Assembly: GCF_021347895.1 (NCBI RefSeq)
Contig: NC_067122.1
Location: forward strand, 36,612,215-36,676,214
Length of the DNA: 64,000 bases
DNA from: Acanthochromis polyacanthus
Lineage: Eukaryota > Chordata > Actinopteri > Pomacentridae
Direction: 5' to 3'
The notes under the pieces are model-generated. The model had not been told where the DNA came from. It saw only the letters and a program-made list of their open reading frames with translations, and did not search any database. This document shows, in pieces, positions 37,648-51,735 of this stretch. Made by a program: the position numbers and the translations under genes. Each line of letters starts with the position of its first letter. Positions within the stretch are counted from its first letter, which is position 1.

Positions 37648-40600
37648 ATAAAGCTTTAAGATATGGACCTTTTTGGGCCGCAAAACTGACAGAGGAGTGA
37701 AATATTGAGAAAATAAGGAAGAACAGCAGACAGAACTGCAGGAGACAAACTGATCAATCTCAGTAAATCCCACATAAACAGAGGAGAGCGTCGTAATTGA
37801 ATCACACCTATTTCTGTTTTACATATTTAGTCATAATCACCCTTAATAATGAAGAAGCCTCATTGTGAATGACAGTTCTCTGCTGTTAAAATCAGTCATT
37901 GTCATTTCTTGAGTACCAATGATCAACATCGGTACCAGCCCTTAACAAAGCCGTACAGTGGGTCCCTAACCTGATCTACATCCTGTACTGTCTCTCCTGG
38001 ACTGGAGCCTGTTTCGCTGTGAGCCCAGCAGACTCTCATCAGGACCACCTGACAGCGGCGGTGTGATGGAGTGGTGGCAGGGGGAGGGTTACATGTGCAG
38101 ACACCCTGAGCTTGTTGTCGAGCCCTGAGCAGCTCCACTCCAGCAGCGGGGGGTTAAGTACGTTGCTCCGGGGCCCCTCCATGGTGGCTGCTGAGGGACA
38201 GCAGTGTGTGTCACTTTCCCTGCAAGGACTCTCCTCGCCGGAATACGAATCCAAAACAGCAACACGGTTGCCAAGTTATCGCGCTCCCACTGTAATATAG
38301 AGCTGACTGTTATATAGACTTTGCCTCCCACAATCCTCCAGACTATTTCAGCTCTGTTTGGACATAGAAATATTGAGCATTTAGTGAAATAATCTTTCAT
38401 TATCAGCTGACATTTTTAAATTTGGTGAATCCACACAGGCCTCCTTATGTTATATATTGAAGCCAGTATATGAGAATGGTTCGAGCTTTTCAAAAAAATA
38501 TTTCTTTACTCCAATTTAAGGATTCTTGAAGAGATTTGTTTCTTTACTTTATTAATATGATGCTGTTTCCAAATGAGCACAGCGAAACGAGCGAGGAACA
38601 GGAGAGAAACACTGAAAATGAAGATTTGATTGCAACAAGAAATGAAATGTCCGTTGTATAGGAATACTGGTCTCAGCATTGGCTTGCAAGTGTTGCAACC
38701 ACATGAGGCAATTCATTCATTTGACCTTTTAAACAAGCTCTGAATGACATCCAAAGCAACAATCAAACTATTTTTGAATTGCTTTAGCAGATATGAGAAA
38801 GGTTCCAAACTGATTTTTACAGCTTTGTTTTTAAATCACCTATTTTGATGCAGACGCACTCCCCTACAGAATCACTCCAGTCTCTCTAGATTCATTAATT
38901 CTTTCCAAATGGTGGAAAATTCTTGTATTTTTTTCAAATTGTTGCACAAAAACAAAACATCAGAAAGTCAGATTTTTCCAATTTCATGCAGCCTTAGTTT
39001 TACAAGATCCAAAAATATGTTGATAGGGATTGTTTGTGAACTGTTTTTGGTCATCTTTCTATATATTTCTGCACGTCTGTTTCATTCACACATGTACTGG
39101 AGCCACAGTTGAGCCTTTTTACAGGTGCATTGCACTCACATAACACCATGTGGACTGCTCTAAAACAACACACTCAAAATATATCCAGCAGCATGTAAAC
39201 ATTTCAGCCAAACATGCCCGCTGTCTGCATCGTTTCTGACCGTGCACATCACCTTACATCACACTCACACAGAGTGAGCAGCTGTGGTTTCAAGGCTGGA
39301 GACAAAAAACAGGTGAATCAGAGGCAAAACTGGAAAAGTGCTCAGTGTAAAAATGCTGCATGAAATTCGGTCTGAGCTGAAGAATCCACAGGACGCTGCC
39401 CAGTGCAACCGGAGAGAGAGCTGACAAGCTGTTCTGAATTTTCAAATTGCTCCTCCATTACTTTTCATAAGCCCAGTTTCTGCCCAAATGCACTGTTAGA
39501 AAAGATCTCGAACCACGCAGAGAAATAGAATAATGTTTAATATTTTTCTTGCAGATTACAGCCGCTCTGTCATCTCTTAAACCTCCAGCATCTTTGGGCC
39601 TCCACAGTTTTCAAAGCCTTAAAAAGAGCTTCTCCCCGTGTGGGTCTTTGTTCTTACGTCCTCTGCTGCATAGAAAATGACTTCAGCGAGCAGCGCAGCT
39701 CTGTACAGAACGGAACATTAATTTTAATGGCAGACAATGGTCCGACTCAGACTGATTAACAGTTTAGTCTGCATGAGGCAGAAACAAATATTGATATTTG
39801 AGAGTTTAAAGTCAGGCTAACGTTGCATGTCTGCAATAGTCACATTGCAGGAACGTAAAGCAAAGCAAATGGACCTAAACACAGCGGGATTCAGCTTCCC
39901 TTGCTGCTAAAAGAAAACTCACATGGTTCTCATTTTGCATGACTAATCGACAAGAGAAGTCTGATTGAACATCAGTTAGTCTGATTTAAAGGTTCCCAGA
40001 GGTTTTTAACTTTATCAGAAGATGCTGACATGCTGGTTCCACATGTGTCCAACAAGATGAGCGAGGAGCACTGAGAAGGAAGGTTTGATTGCAAAAGTTG
40101 TATGGAAATGTTGGTGCTGATCAAAATCATTCACTCGGTCAACAGAGTCTTGCAAGCGCTGCGGCCACATGAACAAATTCATAGTTTGACCTTTTAAATG
40201 AGCACAAAGCTCCGTACAACAAGGCCTGAATGGCACCCAAAGAGGAACAACCACTTTGAATCCCTTTGGCAGTTATAAGGAAAGGATTCAAAGCGATTTT
40301 TGTCAGCTTTTTTTAATCAGATTTTTTATTTTTCGATTTATCTCCCCTACAAAATCAAACGCAATCTTACTAGACCGGCTCGTTCTTTCCAAAGAGAGTT
40401 ATTCAAGTCATCTTGTCAAAATTCTGGTATTTTTTCATGTTGTTGCAGAAAACTAAATATCAGATCAACTGTTTTTTTCCCAGTAATGATAGCATCACAA
40501 TTACTGCCTCCGTATTATTTTTGACACTGAGACATTTTTCTATTTTTCATTGTTTTTTTATGAAATGCTCTTTATAATGTCTCATTGCACAGCCTTGGAG

Positions 40601-41529
40601 GAACGGTTTGCATGTCACTGCACATCCTGTAAGAGCAAACACAGACTCTTCAACCTTGGTGTGTAGCCTTAAATGTAAAAAATAAACTTTAAATGATATA
40701 AAAATGCATTTATATAGCTTCTTTGTATTTTATTTATTGGTGGACAAACTACAGAACAGTGACAGTGTCACGGTATATATTCTTGCACCTCTGCTTCTTG
40801 TCATTTATGTTCTGATATGAACACAGATTGTGATATTTCTGCTCTGACTTCAAGCCGATTTATGACTTCCCTTGTTTTGTCCAACCAACAGCTGATATGA
40901 ATTTGCAGTGACAATGATTTCTTTATCAGAATAGCAGCTGGTAAATGGAACAATCATGAGGCTGAGTGGACCATAACACTCCAAACACTGAACATCTCCA
41001 AACACTGCTGCATGTTCAAGATGAACTTCTCTCCATCATTACGCACAGTTTGCCCCAAAAACCAGACCAACACCTGTAGGCTGCTGCACAACCACAACTC
41101 TGTTTGTCCATTAATGATTGCACAAGAGATTTTTTTAAGCGAAGATTTTTTTAAAAAAGAAAATCAAACTACCAAACTTATGCGGGCTGCACAGTTTCAT
41201 TCCCATTTCCTGCACCGGTGCTGCGGCTGCTGCGTCTCGCCGCATCCAGAAGCGAACATTCCTTAATATGACAATGAAGCAGTCAGAGAACCGGCTTGTG
41301 CACCGACTGTGTGTTCGGGCTACGTGTGCATGCTTCCCGGTTCGTCTCCAGCAAACAGCGCTGACACAAAGAAAGACGGTTTTGCACGACCTCTCACTTT
41401 GGCTGCGCCTCCATCCACAATAAACACCGTGGAAATCTTACATTTCCAGCACCAACACGCAGATGTCCCCTCATCCTCTCCACGCAGGCACTGGAAGCCG
41501 GAGAATAAAGCAGAGTGCGCAGGACTTAC
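37648..41529. other. Non-coding aff2 intron next to exon 1
   Basis: Mostly unique. A GC-rich patch at about 37930-38280 stands out; 'ggggttaagtacgttgctccggggcccct'-like sequence there resembles a common teleost interspersed repeat, but I cannot bound it. Confidence 0.5.
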
Positions 41530-41582
41530 CATGGTTGTTCAAGCTCCCAGTCTCTGAAAAAGTCGAATTCAAAGAGATCCAT
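41530..41582 (-). CDS. aff2: aff2 first coding exon
   Basis: AFF2 (FMR2) belongs to the AF4/FMR2 family, nuclear scaffolds of the super elongation complex that recruit P-TEFb to RNA polymerase II. On the minus strand the ATG is at 41580-41582, followed by MDLFEFDFFRDWELEQP plus two bases (TG) and a consensus GTAAGT donor (complement of acttac at 41524-41529). Mammalian AFF2 begins MDLFDFFRDWDLEQQC, so this matches with a two-residue insertion, and the split TG codon predicts the conserved Cys. AFF3 starts MDSFD and then diverges. The rest of the gene must lie at lower coordinates or beyond the window; I found no second exon. The start context is weak at -3 (T) with G at +4. Confidence 0.9.
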
Positions 41583-41796
41583 TGAAGCTTCGAGCCGCAG
41601 GAGGTGATGATGAGGAGGAGGATGGTGGTTAAAATCCAAAAGCTGCTGCTGCTGCTGCTGCTACGTGGTTCTACATACAGGCTACTGATTGTGAGTGTCA
41701 GAGAGACGGAGAGTAACACAAGCTGCTGCCAGGAAGCTGCTACGTGGTCGAGGCGAAGCTGACAGCCAGGCAGAGGTGGAGGGAGGAGAGAGCACA
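41583..41796 (-). promoter_or_regulatory. aff2: aff2 5' UTR / proximal promoter
   Basis: The sequence upstream of the aff2 ATG contains seven CAG/GCA units on the minus strand (plus GCT x7 near 41642-41662). It also contains a minimal start-stop uORF, ATGTAG, on the minus strand at 41671-41676. The transcription start is not evident. Human AFF2 carries the FRAXE CCG repeat in its 5' UTR, so a triplet repeat in the same position is notable, although the motif differs and the array is short. Confidence 0.6.
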
Positions 41797-41806
41797 CGCG
41801 CGCGCG

Positions 41807-41877
<71 letters not shown>

Positions 41878-41900
41878 ATATATATATATATATATATATA
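41797..41900. repeat. Compound (CG)9(CA)30CG(TA)12 microsatellite at the aff2 promoter
   Basis: 104 bp of uninterrupted alternating purine-pyrimidine: CG at 41797-41814, CA at 41815-41874, one CG, then TA at 41877-41900. It lies 215-320 bp upstream of the aff2 ATG. Alternating CG/CA is the classic Z-DNA-prone sequence; the TA block melts easily and could cruciform. Confidence 0.95.
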
Positions 41901-42930
41901 CACTAGAGACAAGTCACTGACATATTCACTGTAAAAATATTCCTCCATAACAAGCAACCAGCTGTTTTTTCTGCACAAATCTCTCCAAAATAAAACCCCA
42001 AAATGAGTCATTTAGTGAGCAGCAGCAGCAGGATAACATGTCTGAGTGATGTAACTGTGCCTGATGCTGACATGTTATCAAGTTCATCTGCGCAGGAAAC
42101 CACACATTACACACCTCTGATGACTCATTTCTGATTAGGTGTCCTTTTGAGTCGGAAAACCTGAGAATCTCCCCTCAAACCGTCAATAAATAGTGATTAT
42201 TTTGCACCTTTTCTATGGAAAATGACATTAAAACCGAACCAGTTCTGAGGGTTTCACTTCTTTCTATTTCAACGTATTTATTCAGTCATGTTTTCAGTTT
42301 GAATAACCGAAGACATTAATTACATTTTAAGGATATTTAGCTTTAAAGTGGAAGACCCAGCTCTCCAAATCCACCATGTATAATTTGTGTGACTGTAAAA
42401 TCCTCCTCGGCTTCTTCCAAATGCCCCAACAATGCTGAGAACATGACCTCGTGGCCTCTGTGTGGCCTCGCTGTGCTTTCTGATAGAAAAACAACATTTT
42501 TAAGTGAAAATTAAAACAGCAGAGCAGGAATAAAAAAACAAAAAACAACCCAACGAATAGGGTTGTGCTCAGGAGTACTTTTTATAGACAGAAAAAGACT
42601 GTAGCTGAAGCACATTAGAGAGTCTGCTGGACGGAACAGGCTACATTTCAACCCTACACTGTAAAAACATTCATCAGGAATCTTTTCAAATCAATTTAAC
42701 TTAAAATATTTTGTTTCTGTTGTCTAGTTGTCAGATTTTAGGTCTTTTTAATGAAATGATTAGTTAAATAAATCTGCAGCTAAGAGTTCAATCAAGTCAT
42801 TAAATCAAGTTTTTAAAAAAGAAAGATTGAGTGTTCCCATCATGCATTGTTTTGAAGTTTTACAGTTTAAAGCACTCACAATAAAAACCTGCTACGTCCT
42901 TTAAGATGTCCATGTTGTTTCTGTATTATT
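41901..42930. other. Non-coding, upstream of aff2
   Basis: Far upstream region of the aff2 promoter. No conserved motif or repeat is identified. Confidence 0.5.
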
Positions 42931-43322
42931 ACTCAGGAACGGCGGAGTTATGAGATGATCGTCATACGTTTGTTCGTCTGTGTGTCTGTCCATGTGCAAC
43001 ATTACTCAAAAACAGATGAGGATGAAATTTTCAGGGAAGTTCAGAAATGGCACAAGGATCAGATTAGATTTTGACAGTGATGCAGCTTATAGTCTGGATC
43101 CACAGATTTGTTAAAGATTTCTGTATCATTGTGAGATAGCAGCACGGTGTCACTGTAACCATGACAACAAGTGAACACTACATCAGCTGCCTGCTGACGA
43201 TCACATGGTTGCTATCCTACTACAAATCCACCACTGTGGACTTGTTGAGACTTATCCATCAGAAATGATACAAGGAACAATTGATTAAATTGTGGGGGTG
43301 TTTCTGAGTCCCATCAATTCCC
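42931..43322 (+). mobile_element. Family A interspersed element, copy 5, truncated
   Basis: Runs from ggcggagttatgagatg to the 'gtttctgagtcccatcaattc' block, then stops; about 200 bp of the right end is missing. Confidence 0.85.
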
Positions 43323-44278
43323 TGTCAACACTTCTGATTGAAATTAATATCACAGTGTTACTGAACTTTCACATTTCAGAACATAAAGGACGATTTTGTA
43401 ATAAGCATCCAACCTAAGTTAACTGATATTTTTTAGTAAGCAGGGGATTGAGTGTTTTTAAGTTAAACAAACTTAAAATGATACAAATTGCTCATATAGC
43501 TCAGCTTACATGGTATTTTTGCAGCAGAAAATGCATTAAATGTAACTTACAAACATATATTGGCCAATATAATCGCAAAAAGAAGGTAGGTAATATTAGT
43601 AAAGATGCTTTAAACCTGACATTCTGCTTTTTACAGTGTGAAAATAAAGTGCCACTGGTAGAAAATGACTGAAAAACTCAGCTTCACTGCATAACTGCAG
43701 AAGTCTTATTCTGCATTCTAATGTGTATTTCTGTCCAGTACAGAGTGTTAAATCTTAAGCAGTCTTGTTATGTTTTGCTCTGTATTGCAATTTTGTGATT
43801 TCTGTAATAACAGTTGTTGCAACTATTAGATTTTTGAACATATTAGGGCTGTCTTCTCAGTCTAAAATAGAAAGTTTTATTGAATTTGTTGTTGTCGTTC
43901 GACTGATCCGCCGTATGTGCTGTACTTTCATTAAAACTCTTTGATTTGTTCCCATTATGTGCGGCTAACATTACAGCTGAGGGAGGCATGAAAGCTGAGA
44001 GCTTCTGTGTTCCAAAAGAATAAAGAAAATCTAAGCTTGAAAAGACAGAGTTGACTTCTAGGCGGACATAAACAGCTCGAAACGTTGCAGGTTCAGCCCA
44101 GTGAAGCTAAGGAGAAACAGTATAATTTACTGTATGATTTACTCTCTGCTTTTGCTGCTCCTGTATATGCACTTTGCCTAAATATAGGATTGTCAGCAGA
44201 ACTGCTCCTCTGCATATTCTAAACTGGCACCTTCTGAACACCAACAGCTCGGTTTGTTTGGTGTAAAGCAAGTTAAAG
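43323..44278. other. Non-coding stretch, nothing recognised
   Basis: AT-rich intergenic sequence. Confidence 0.5.
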
Positions 44279-44279
44279 A

Positions 44280-44840
44280 TAGCCTAGGCAACCCACGGCA
44301 ACGAATTTAATTCTCTGCCAGGGTGGGTCTAGTTACCCTCCATAAGGCTCGAAGCTGGATGCTCCTAAAACTGGCCGGACCAATCACCATGAAGTGTAGA
44401 GTCAGAAGGCGGGCGTAACTAAGTGACGACAGAGGTGTGACGATTCTTACAGAAACAACCGGCGCACAATAAACAGTTATCTTTCGACTCAGCTTTGGCC
44501 ACAGCCCTTAAAGATTTGAAGCTAAAATTCAACTTGAAAGATAAACAAAGGACGGCAATGAAGTGTTTCATTGAGAAGAAAGACGTATTTGGACTTATGC
44601 CGACGGGATATGGCAAATCCTTAATATACCAGTTGGCTCCGCTGGTTGGGAAGCTAATGGGACTTAGCCACAATCCGGCGCTCTAGGAACCACGTCAGCC
44701 TATTCGTTGCGCTGATTGGTTGTATACCTACCGAATTGCTGCAGAGGGATTTGATAGACAACCTTTTAGCCCGCCTCCCTCCCTGTCGAGCGTTCCTAGA
44801 CCCTTGTGTCTTAAGAGCTGGGTCTAGCACGGCTAGGCTA
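44280..44840 (+). mobile_element. Helicase-fragment MITE, copy 2 (family H1)
   Basis: A 561-bp element with ends TAGCCTAG/CTAGGCTA and flanks agttaaag (44271-44278 and 44841-44848), with one extra base on the left (9 bp with one mismatch). It is closely similar along its length to copy 1 in opposite orientation. Subterminal gggtctag motifs are mirrored. The helicase frame is intact up to a stop at the deletion junction. Confidence 0.87.
44441..44686 (+). pseudogene. RecQ-like helicase N-terminal fragment (H1)
   Basis: Open from just after TGA at 44438-44440 to TAG at 44684-44686 without an ATG near the start; a pyrimidine-plus-AG sequence (cgattcttacag) at 44441-44452 could be a splice acceptor. 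It reads LKLKFNLKDKQRTAMKCFIE, then KKDVFGLMPTGYGKSLIYQ and LAPLVGKLMGLSHNPAL. The motif 0-like F..K-x-x-Q and Walker A PTGYGKS fit RecQ helicases. It aligns with the H2 fragment through APLV. Everything beyond motif I is missing. Confidence 0.78.
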
Positions 44841-44848
44841 AGTTAAAG

Positions 44849-46212
<1,364 letters not shown>

Positions 46213-46487
46213 TGGAGCTGGAAAGAAATACAAACTGATAAAATAGTCAGGAAGGACCAAGTTCTCAGCTTTGAGCTCATTATACTTGCTGTGTATCTTG
46301 CAGAAGTTGAGAAGTGCATGTCATGAATTTTCAATATGTGCTCAGGCTTCTCTTCTGCTCCTCTTGTTTCTCTCTGGCGCATTGAGGAGAGGTAGTGATG
46401 AATCCCTGCAGTACCACAGCTCCCCCATGTGGTTCCAAGCAGGTATTACACCATGAAGAGTTTGCCTGAATCTGATTTTCATCATAT

Positions 46488-47303
46488 TCACTACCAGTCC
46501 AAAAAAAACATTGCACACCTGGATTTAACTGAGCAAATAGGTAAGAGTATTCCATTGGATAATTACTGCAGTGATGAATATGTTTCAGCTGCAACAACTT
46601 ATTTAACTCTAGCTGATGCAGTGAGGAGCCTCTCATTTCTTAAACAACCATGTTGGAAGATAAATCCTGTGGTCATAGAAAGGATGTTCATCTGTCTCAG
46701 AAGGGTCAAATTATTAGTCTGCACCAAGTAAAGAAAACAGCTAAGGAGATTTCTGGAACTCCTAAAATCAGGCTAAGAACCGTCCAACACATTATTAAAA
46801 CCTGAAGGATAGTGGAGAACCATCATCTTTGAGGAACAAATGTGGCTGGAACAAAGTCGTGGATGATTTAGATCAGAAATCATTTCAGCGTTTGGTGAAA
46901 TCATATCATGAACAATTAACAGTAGTCTTTCCATCAATGGAGTTTTCTTCCCTGATGGCATGGGGATATTCCGAGATGACAATATCAGGATTCATGGGCC
47001 TCACATTGTGAATGAGTGGATCAGGGAGCATGACACCTCATTTTCACACATGGATTGTCCTCCACAGAGTCCAGACCTCAGCTCCATTGAGAATCTTTGG
47101 GATGTTCTGGAAAAGACTTTGTACAGCGGTCCAACATCAACAGAAGACATTGCTGGAAAATGAATCCAACTCTGGACAGAAATTAATGCTGTGACATTGC
47201 AGAAGCTTGTCAAAACAATGCCACAGTGAATGAGTGCCGTACTCAAAGCTAAAGGTGGTCAAACACAATATTGGAATGTGTGGTTTTTCTTTTGGACGGG
47301 GAG
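46488..47303 (+). pseudogene. Decayed Tc1-like transposon
   Basis: Left end cactaccagtccaaaa and right end (inverted) actccccgtccaaaag are remnants of inverted repeats. Between them are transposase remnants in broken frames: an N-terminal helix-turn-helix-like part around 46670-46800, and a C-terminal DDE part around 46960-47160 with [20 protein letters not shown], where Asn-Pro-x-x-Glu has become Ser-Ser-x-x-Glu. Internal deletion and stops make it inactive. It is older than, and from a different lineage to, the Tc1 copy at 24628. Confidence 0.8.
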
Positions 47304-50300
47304 TCCAACAGTTCTTCTACTTTCCTTTTATTTATCTCTGAACTTCATCTTCTCTGCTATTTATCTGAAGTCTCACTGTCCATGTTTTGTATAAAAAAAA
47401 AGCATCACATCAGCTTAGATGATTGCAGGTTTCCTCTTAATTACCAAGCAAATATGGTGTTCAATGTATTTGTATTTTTAATCTGTAGTGTTCTCTGGCA
47501 CTTTATGCTATCTATGATTAAGTATTTTTATTGTATAAATGGTGCCTATAACTGAGGTTTCTGGATTTTCATCATAAAATCTGTACCAGAGCTCATTTGA
47601 AGCCAGAGTATGCAAGTAGAAATCATAGAAACAGCAAAAGCAAGCATGATTTTGAAAGCATACAATTTCTCTGTCCTTCAGGACTTCTTCAGCAGTCTCT
47701 CCTCCAAAACACATTAACCTGATCTGCCTGAGTACTGTTGAAGGACTAATTTATTCACTCACCATAGCCAAATATTACTGTAGCCTCGAGGTCCTAAGAA
47801 TATAACCCACATGCCTTAAAATTATTATTTCTAACAGACAGCAGGAGGCGACCCTAGAAGTCTGATTCTCTTTAAATCTAGGAGATAATGACCCTCCTTA
47901 CCTCAGTAAGTATTTTCCTAATTAGTTTATATATTCAATTTCTAGTTTCAAGTTTCCCTCAATGCAGCATGATGGTTGTATAGAAAATTGTGATCCCAAA
48001 AATAGACGATAAAGCAGGTTTTGTTTTAGAGCGGGATACTTTTGACTTTGACAGGTCACAACCATATCACCATGTGTACATTTCTCCTGTTCCACCATTC
48101 ACAACTCACTCATTACGTTTGGTGTCAAAAGACCAAAATGGCGTAAACCATATCCCTACAAAACAAAACAAACCGTATAATTACCTGTTTTCAGGCCCCT
48201 TTGCTGCTGTTAAAAAAAAAAAAAGCCACACTGATTTGACCTCATGCTTCAACGTTTTCTGGTCATAGCTTTGTCTCCTACTGTCTTTGTTTTCTTGCTG
48301 TGTGCAGCAGTGCAAGAAGTTCCATGTTTAGGTGGGTCTGAAGCATGTGACTGTTCTTCATCTGCCATTATTGTGCTATCTGCTCACTAGCTGGAGCAGT
48401 GGTTAGCCTTGTAGACTCCAATGATGTGCAATGAATGCATAGGCAGAGCATGTAGGCTAACAGGTATGTAATTATACACACAGACCAACCAGTTACCTCA
48501 GACTGAATGAAATGACTCGCTATTGGATTACTGGACTGACACAGATAACAGATTTATTTCTTTTTATGAGGTCTATTAGTGTTTTACTGATTGCTGTCAG
48601 CATGTAAAGAGACTTTGTATAAATTCTGTTCATACATAAGTGTTGAATACAATCCTGAATTTGTAACTAACAATTAAAGATCCAGTGCCCAATTTTAAAG
48701 ACGCCTCGAGTGATCAAACATGAATGGCAGAATCTCTATAGCACAACTTGCCACTTTGTGCTGTAGTTTCACAGTGTTTTGAGCAGGTTTGTAGGTGAGC
48801 TGGTGTGCTTGAGCTGCAGGAAATTCATCAGTCTGCACCTTCTGGAGGGACACAACGTTGTAAAACTATGCCAAAGCTATTTTAAGGAACTAAAGGATTA
48901 ACTTTACTGCACAAAGAAGAGTTTTTAGGGGTTTAGTCAAAGACTTCAATGATCATTAATAACTGTTCAAGTCTTTATCATGTAATTGATCTATAAGGGG
49001 AAAGGCTTAATGAAGAAAGGGGACCGATGCTGTATTATTCAACTAATAATTGTAATCCCATTTTCAAAGGACATGCTGCTTTCTTTAGAAAAAACAATCT
49101 GTACAAATCAAAGAACAATGGTGATGAAAGTGCCTTGTGCATCTCTTTACAATGTATATTCTGTTTTGCATTAAATTTATGGTAACTCGCCCTTATTAGC
49201 CACAAAGCTCTGATGTTCAGCATTAAATGTCAAGCGACTCTCAGAGATTATTTGTGATATTTCAGGGCTTCTGTGGGTGGTTTCTGCCTCTTTGTGGCCA
49301 AAAATCTATTCTCAAACCCTTAAAATAAAATACTTGTTTAGCCAGAAGAAAAAAAATTGAATTCTGGTTCACTTGAAAAACACAATTCTGTGCTGGTGGT
49401 GGTTCATTAGAGATAGAAGACACAAATCAATAACATCATCAAAGACAGCTCTTCTCTCAAGTCTGTGAAGTGAACAGGGACTTCTACACTCTGCTTTTAT
49501 CAGGTTGTACATTACTGATGAGTAAAACGTTAATGAATTAATAAATCATAGCCATATAGTCGCCAATTAGTGCTAAGTAATAAGCAGTGACTTCCTAATT
49601 GGATTTTCCTCATTAGAAACATTTGACCATAAAGAGGACAGAGGTGGTTCTTGCAGTCAATTCAGACATTAATTATGCATTCTATTCAAATTCTGTTTGA
49701 ATGTTTTTCTTTCTTTTATCAGGTTTTGGAGGCAGTAGCAGAACAGTTTAGCCTTGGCTCTTGGTTGTCACTGTGCTCAATGGCCCCAAAAGGAAGCAGC
49801 ATGTAAAAGCCTTTCTACATTCACAATATATTCATGTGGTCATTTCACTAATGGTCGAAACATGCTGATGCTTTTCATAGAGCGCTGATTTTTTTTTTTT
49901 CATACAGGGTTGCGGCACATGTGTAGTACAAAGGTGTGTCCTTGAAGCGACTAAAGACAGCTGTAGCCCAACCGGCCCCACAGGAGCCATAAAGAATCTA
50001 AAATCATAGTTGGCTAATGGCCCTGTTGGAAGCAAGGTGGTTTTCACATCACATTTTGTTTTCCAAAAAACTCTCTGTTCCAGTAAATGCTGCTTCCAAA
50101 GCACTGAACAAATGAAACAGGACGGTTGACATGTTAATCCTCTGAACTCCAAGCAGTTTGTGGGGATTGTTCCTGTCACATTTTTACTCACTGTGGGCTC
50201 ATTTTTCACTGCATTAAAAGTCCTGCTCTTCTATGGAAACAGAAAAACAGTGACTAGAAGTAAAGAGACACAGAAATGTCTTCTGTGCAGTATCAAAAAG

Positions 50301-50525
50301 CGATCATACCTTAAACCACACTCTAAAAGTTTTCATTTCAAATAATTAAAAATCCTGGAATCAACATGGCCAATACATTCCAGGTGGCCACATTATTAAT
50401 ACTGGACAAATAATAGTAGCTCCATTTTTTGTTTTATGTTCTGCAGTATGACGGTCCCACTGCTCTCATTAAACTTGTTTATACTGGATGTTTGGAATTA
50501 AAAAGAACGCAAACCGGATAATTAC
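47304..50525. other. Intergenic, nothing recognised
   Basis: AT-rich. Small open frames such as 49832-50209 (minus) lack any domain. Confidence 0.5.
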
Positions 50526-50882
50526 TTTACCAAAGAACGTGGTGGAGTTATGATATGAAACAACCAGCATACGTTTGTCTGTCTGTCTGTCTGTCTGTTA
50601 GCAACATTACTCAAAAACAGAATAACGGATTTGAATGAACTTTTCAGGGAAGGTCAGAAATGACACAAGGACCAAGTGATTAGATTTTGGCAGGGATAAG
50701 GCTTATAGTCTGAATCCATGGATTTGTTAAAGATTTCTATATCATTACCAGATAACGGCACAGCATCACTGCAACAATGACAACAAGTGAAAACTAAGTC
50801 AGCTGGTGTGGACTTCGAAAATCATACAACAACTGAGGCGACAGGGTGGAGAACTGCATTTTCTGAGTGCTTTACTTGTTCC
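50526..50882 (+). mobile_element. Family A interspersed element, copy 6, deleted
   Basis: Starts caaagaacgtggtggagtta with (GTCT)5 at about 50577-50600. It jumps from the 'aactaagtcagctg' block to the ctgagtgctttacttgtt end, so the middle is deleted. Confidence 0.8.
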
Positions 50883-51517
50883 ATTATACACCACCTTTCC
50901 AGCACCAAGTGGCAATGAGACACAGATGTGGACATACTGGATCATTTTTAATTCAATTAAAACGTTTTTTATGTGGTATCATTTCACAACATATGTCATC
51001 TCATAGCACTGCACAGAGTGAGGTAAACACCTTGCGTATTTTAAACAAGGAACAGAAAATCTACCTGCTATCCTGCTATCTTGGGATAGCAGATAGCAGA
51101 TGGAGAACAGACAGACAGTACAAACAGAACAATGAACATTTTAGAGGTCAGTGAGACCAGAAACTGTAGATCAGAGACATGTAGCTCCAGATCCAGAGGC
51201 ACCTGTGGAGAGGACAAGCACAGGGCATCGGAGGAAACAGAGTTAGTGATATGTAATGGTGATATGCAACTATGGAAGAAAAAGAGAGGAGAGTAGAAGG
51301 AGCCCAGTGCATCATGGGAGTCCCTCAGCAGTCTAAACCTATAGCAGCAAAACTAAGAGAGAGTTCAGGTTTCTGAGCAGCTCTAACTATAAGCTTTATC
51401 AAAAAGGAAAGTTTAAAGCCTGCTGATTCCATTTAGCAGCTAAAGTTGCTTAATGTCTTGTACACTGTGCTAAAAGTTTTCTAATCTAAAAGTGATGTTA
51501 GAGGGAAGGTAAGAATT

Positions 51518-51735
51518 AAAGGACCAGTGTGTTGGATTTAGTGACATCTAGTGGTTAAGTTACAGATTGCAACCAGGCGAAACATCTGAATTGTCCAAAC
51601 TTGTAAGAGAAAGTCAGCTCAAAGAAAAAACATAAAAAGCTTTATCTAAAACCAGTGCTTGGTTTAAAGGACTCATTCGAAGCATTTTTATTTTCTTACA
51701 CCAAAACTTAGACCTGTGGACTTTATTCTATATCT
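51518..51735 (+). repeat. Teleost interspersed repeat ('gacatctagtggt' type)
   Basis: The block 'accagtgtgttggatttagtgacatctagtggttaagttacagattgcaacca' is a familiar repeated sequence in fish DNA. The boundaries are approximate. Confidence 0.55.

Noticed and set aside
41471..41875. 134-codon minus frame across the aff2 5' UTR
   Set aside because: It is out of frame with the recognised MDLFEFDFFRDW start and is driven by the CA/CG repeat.
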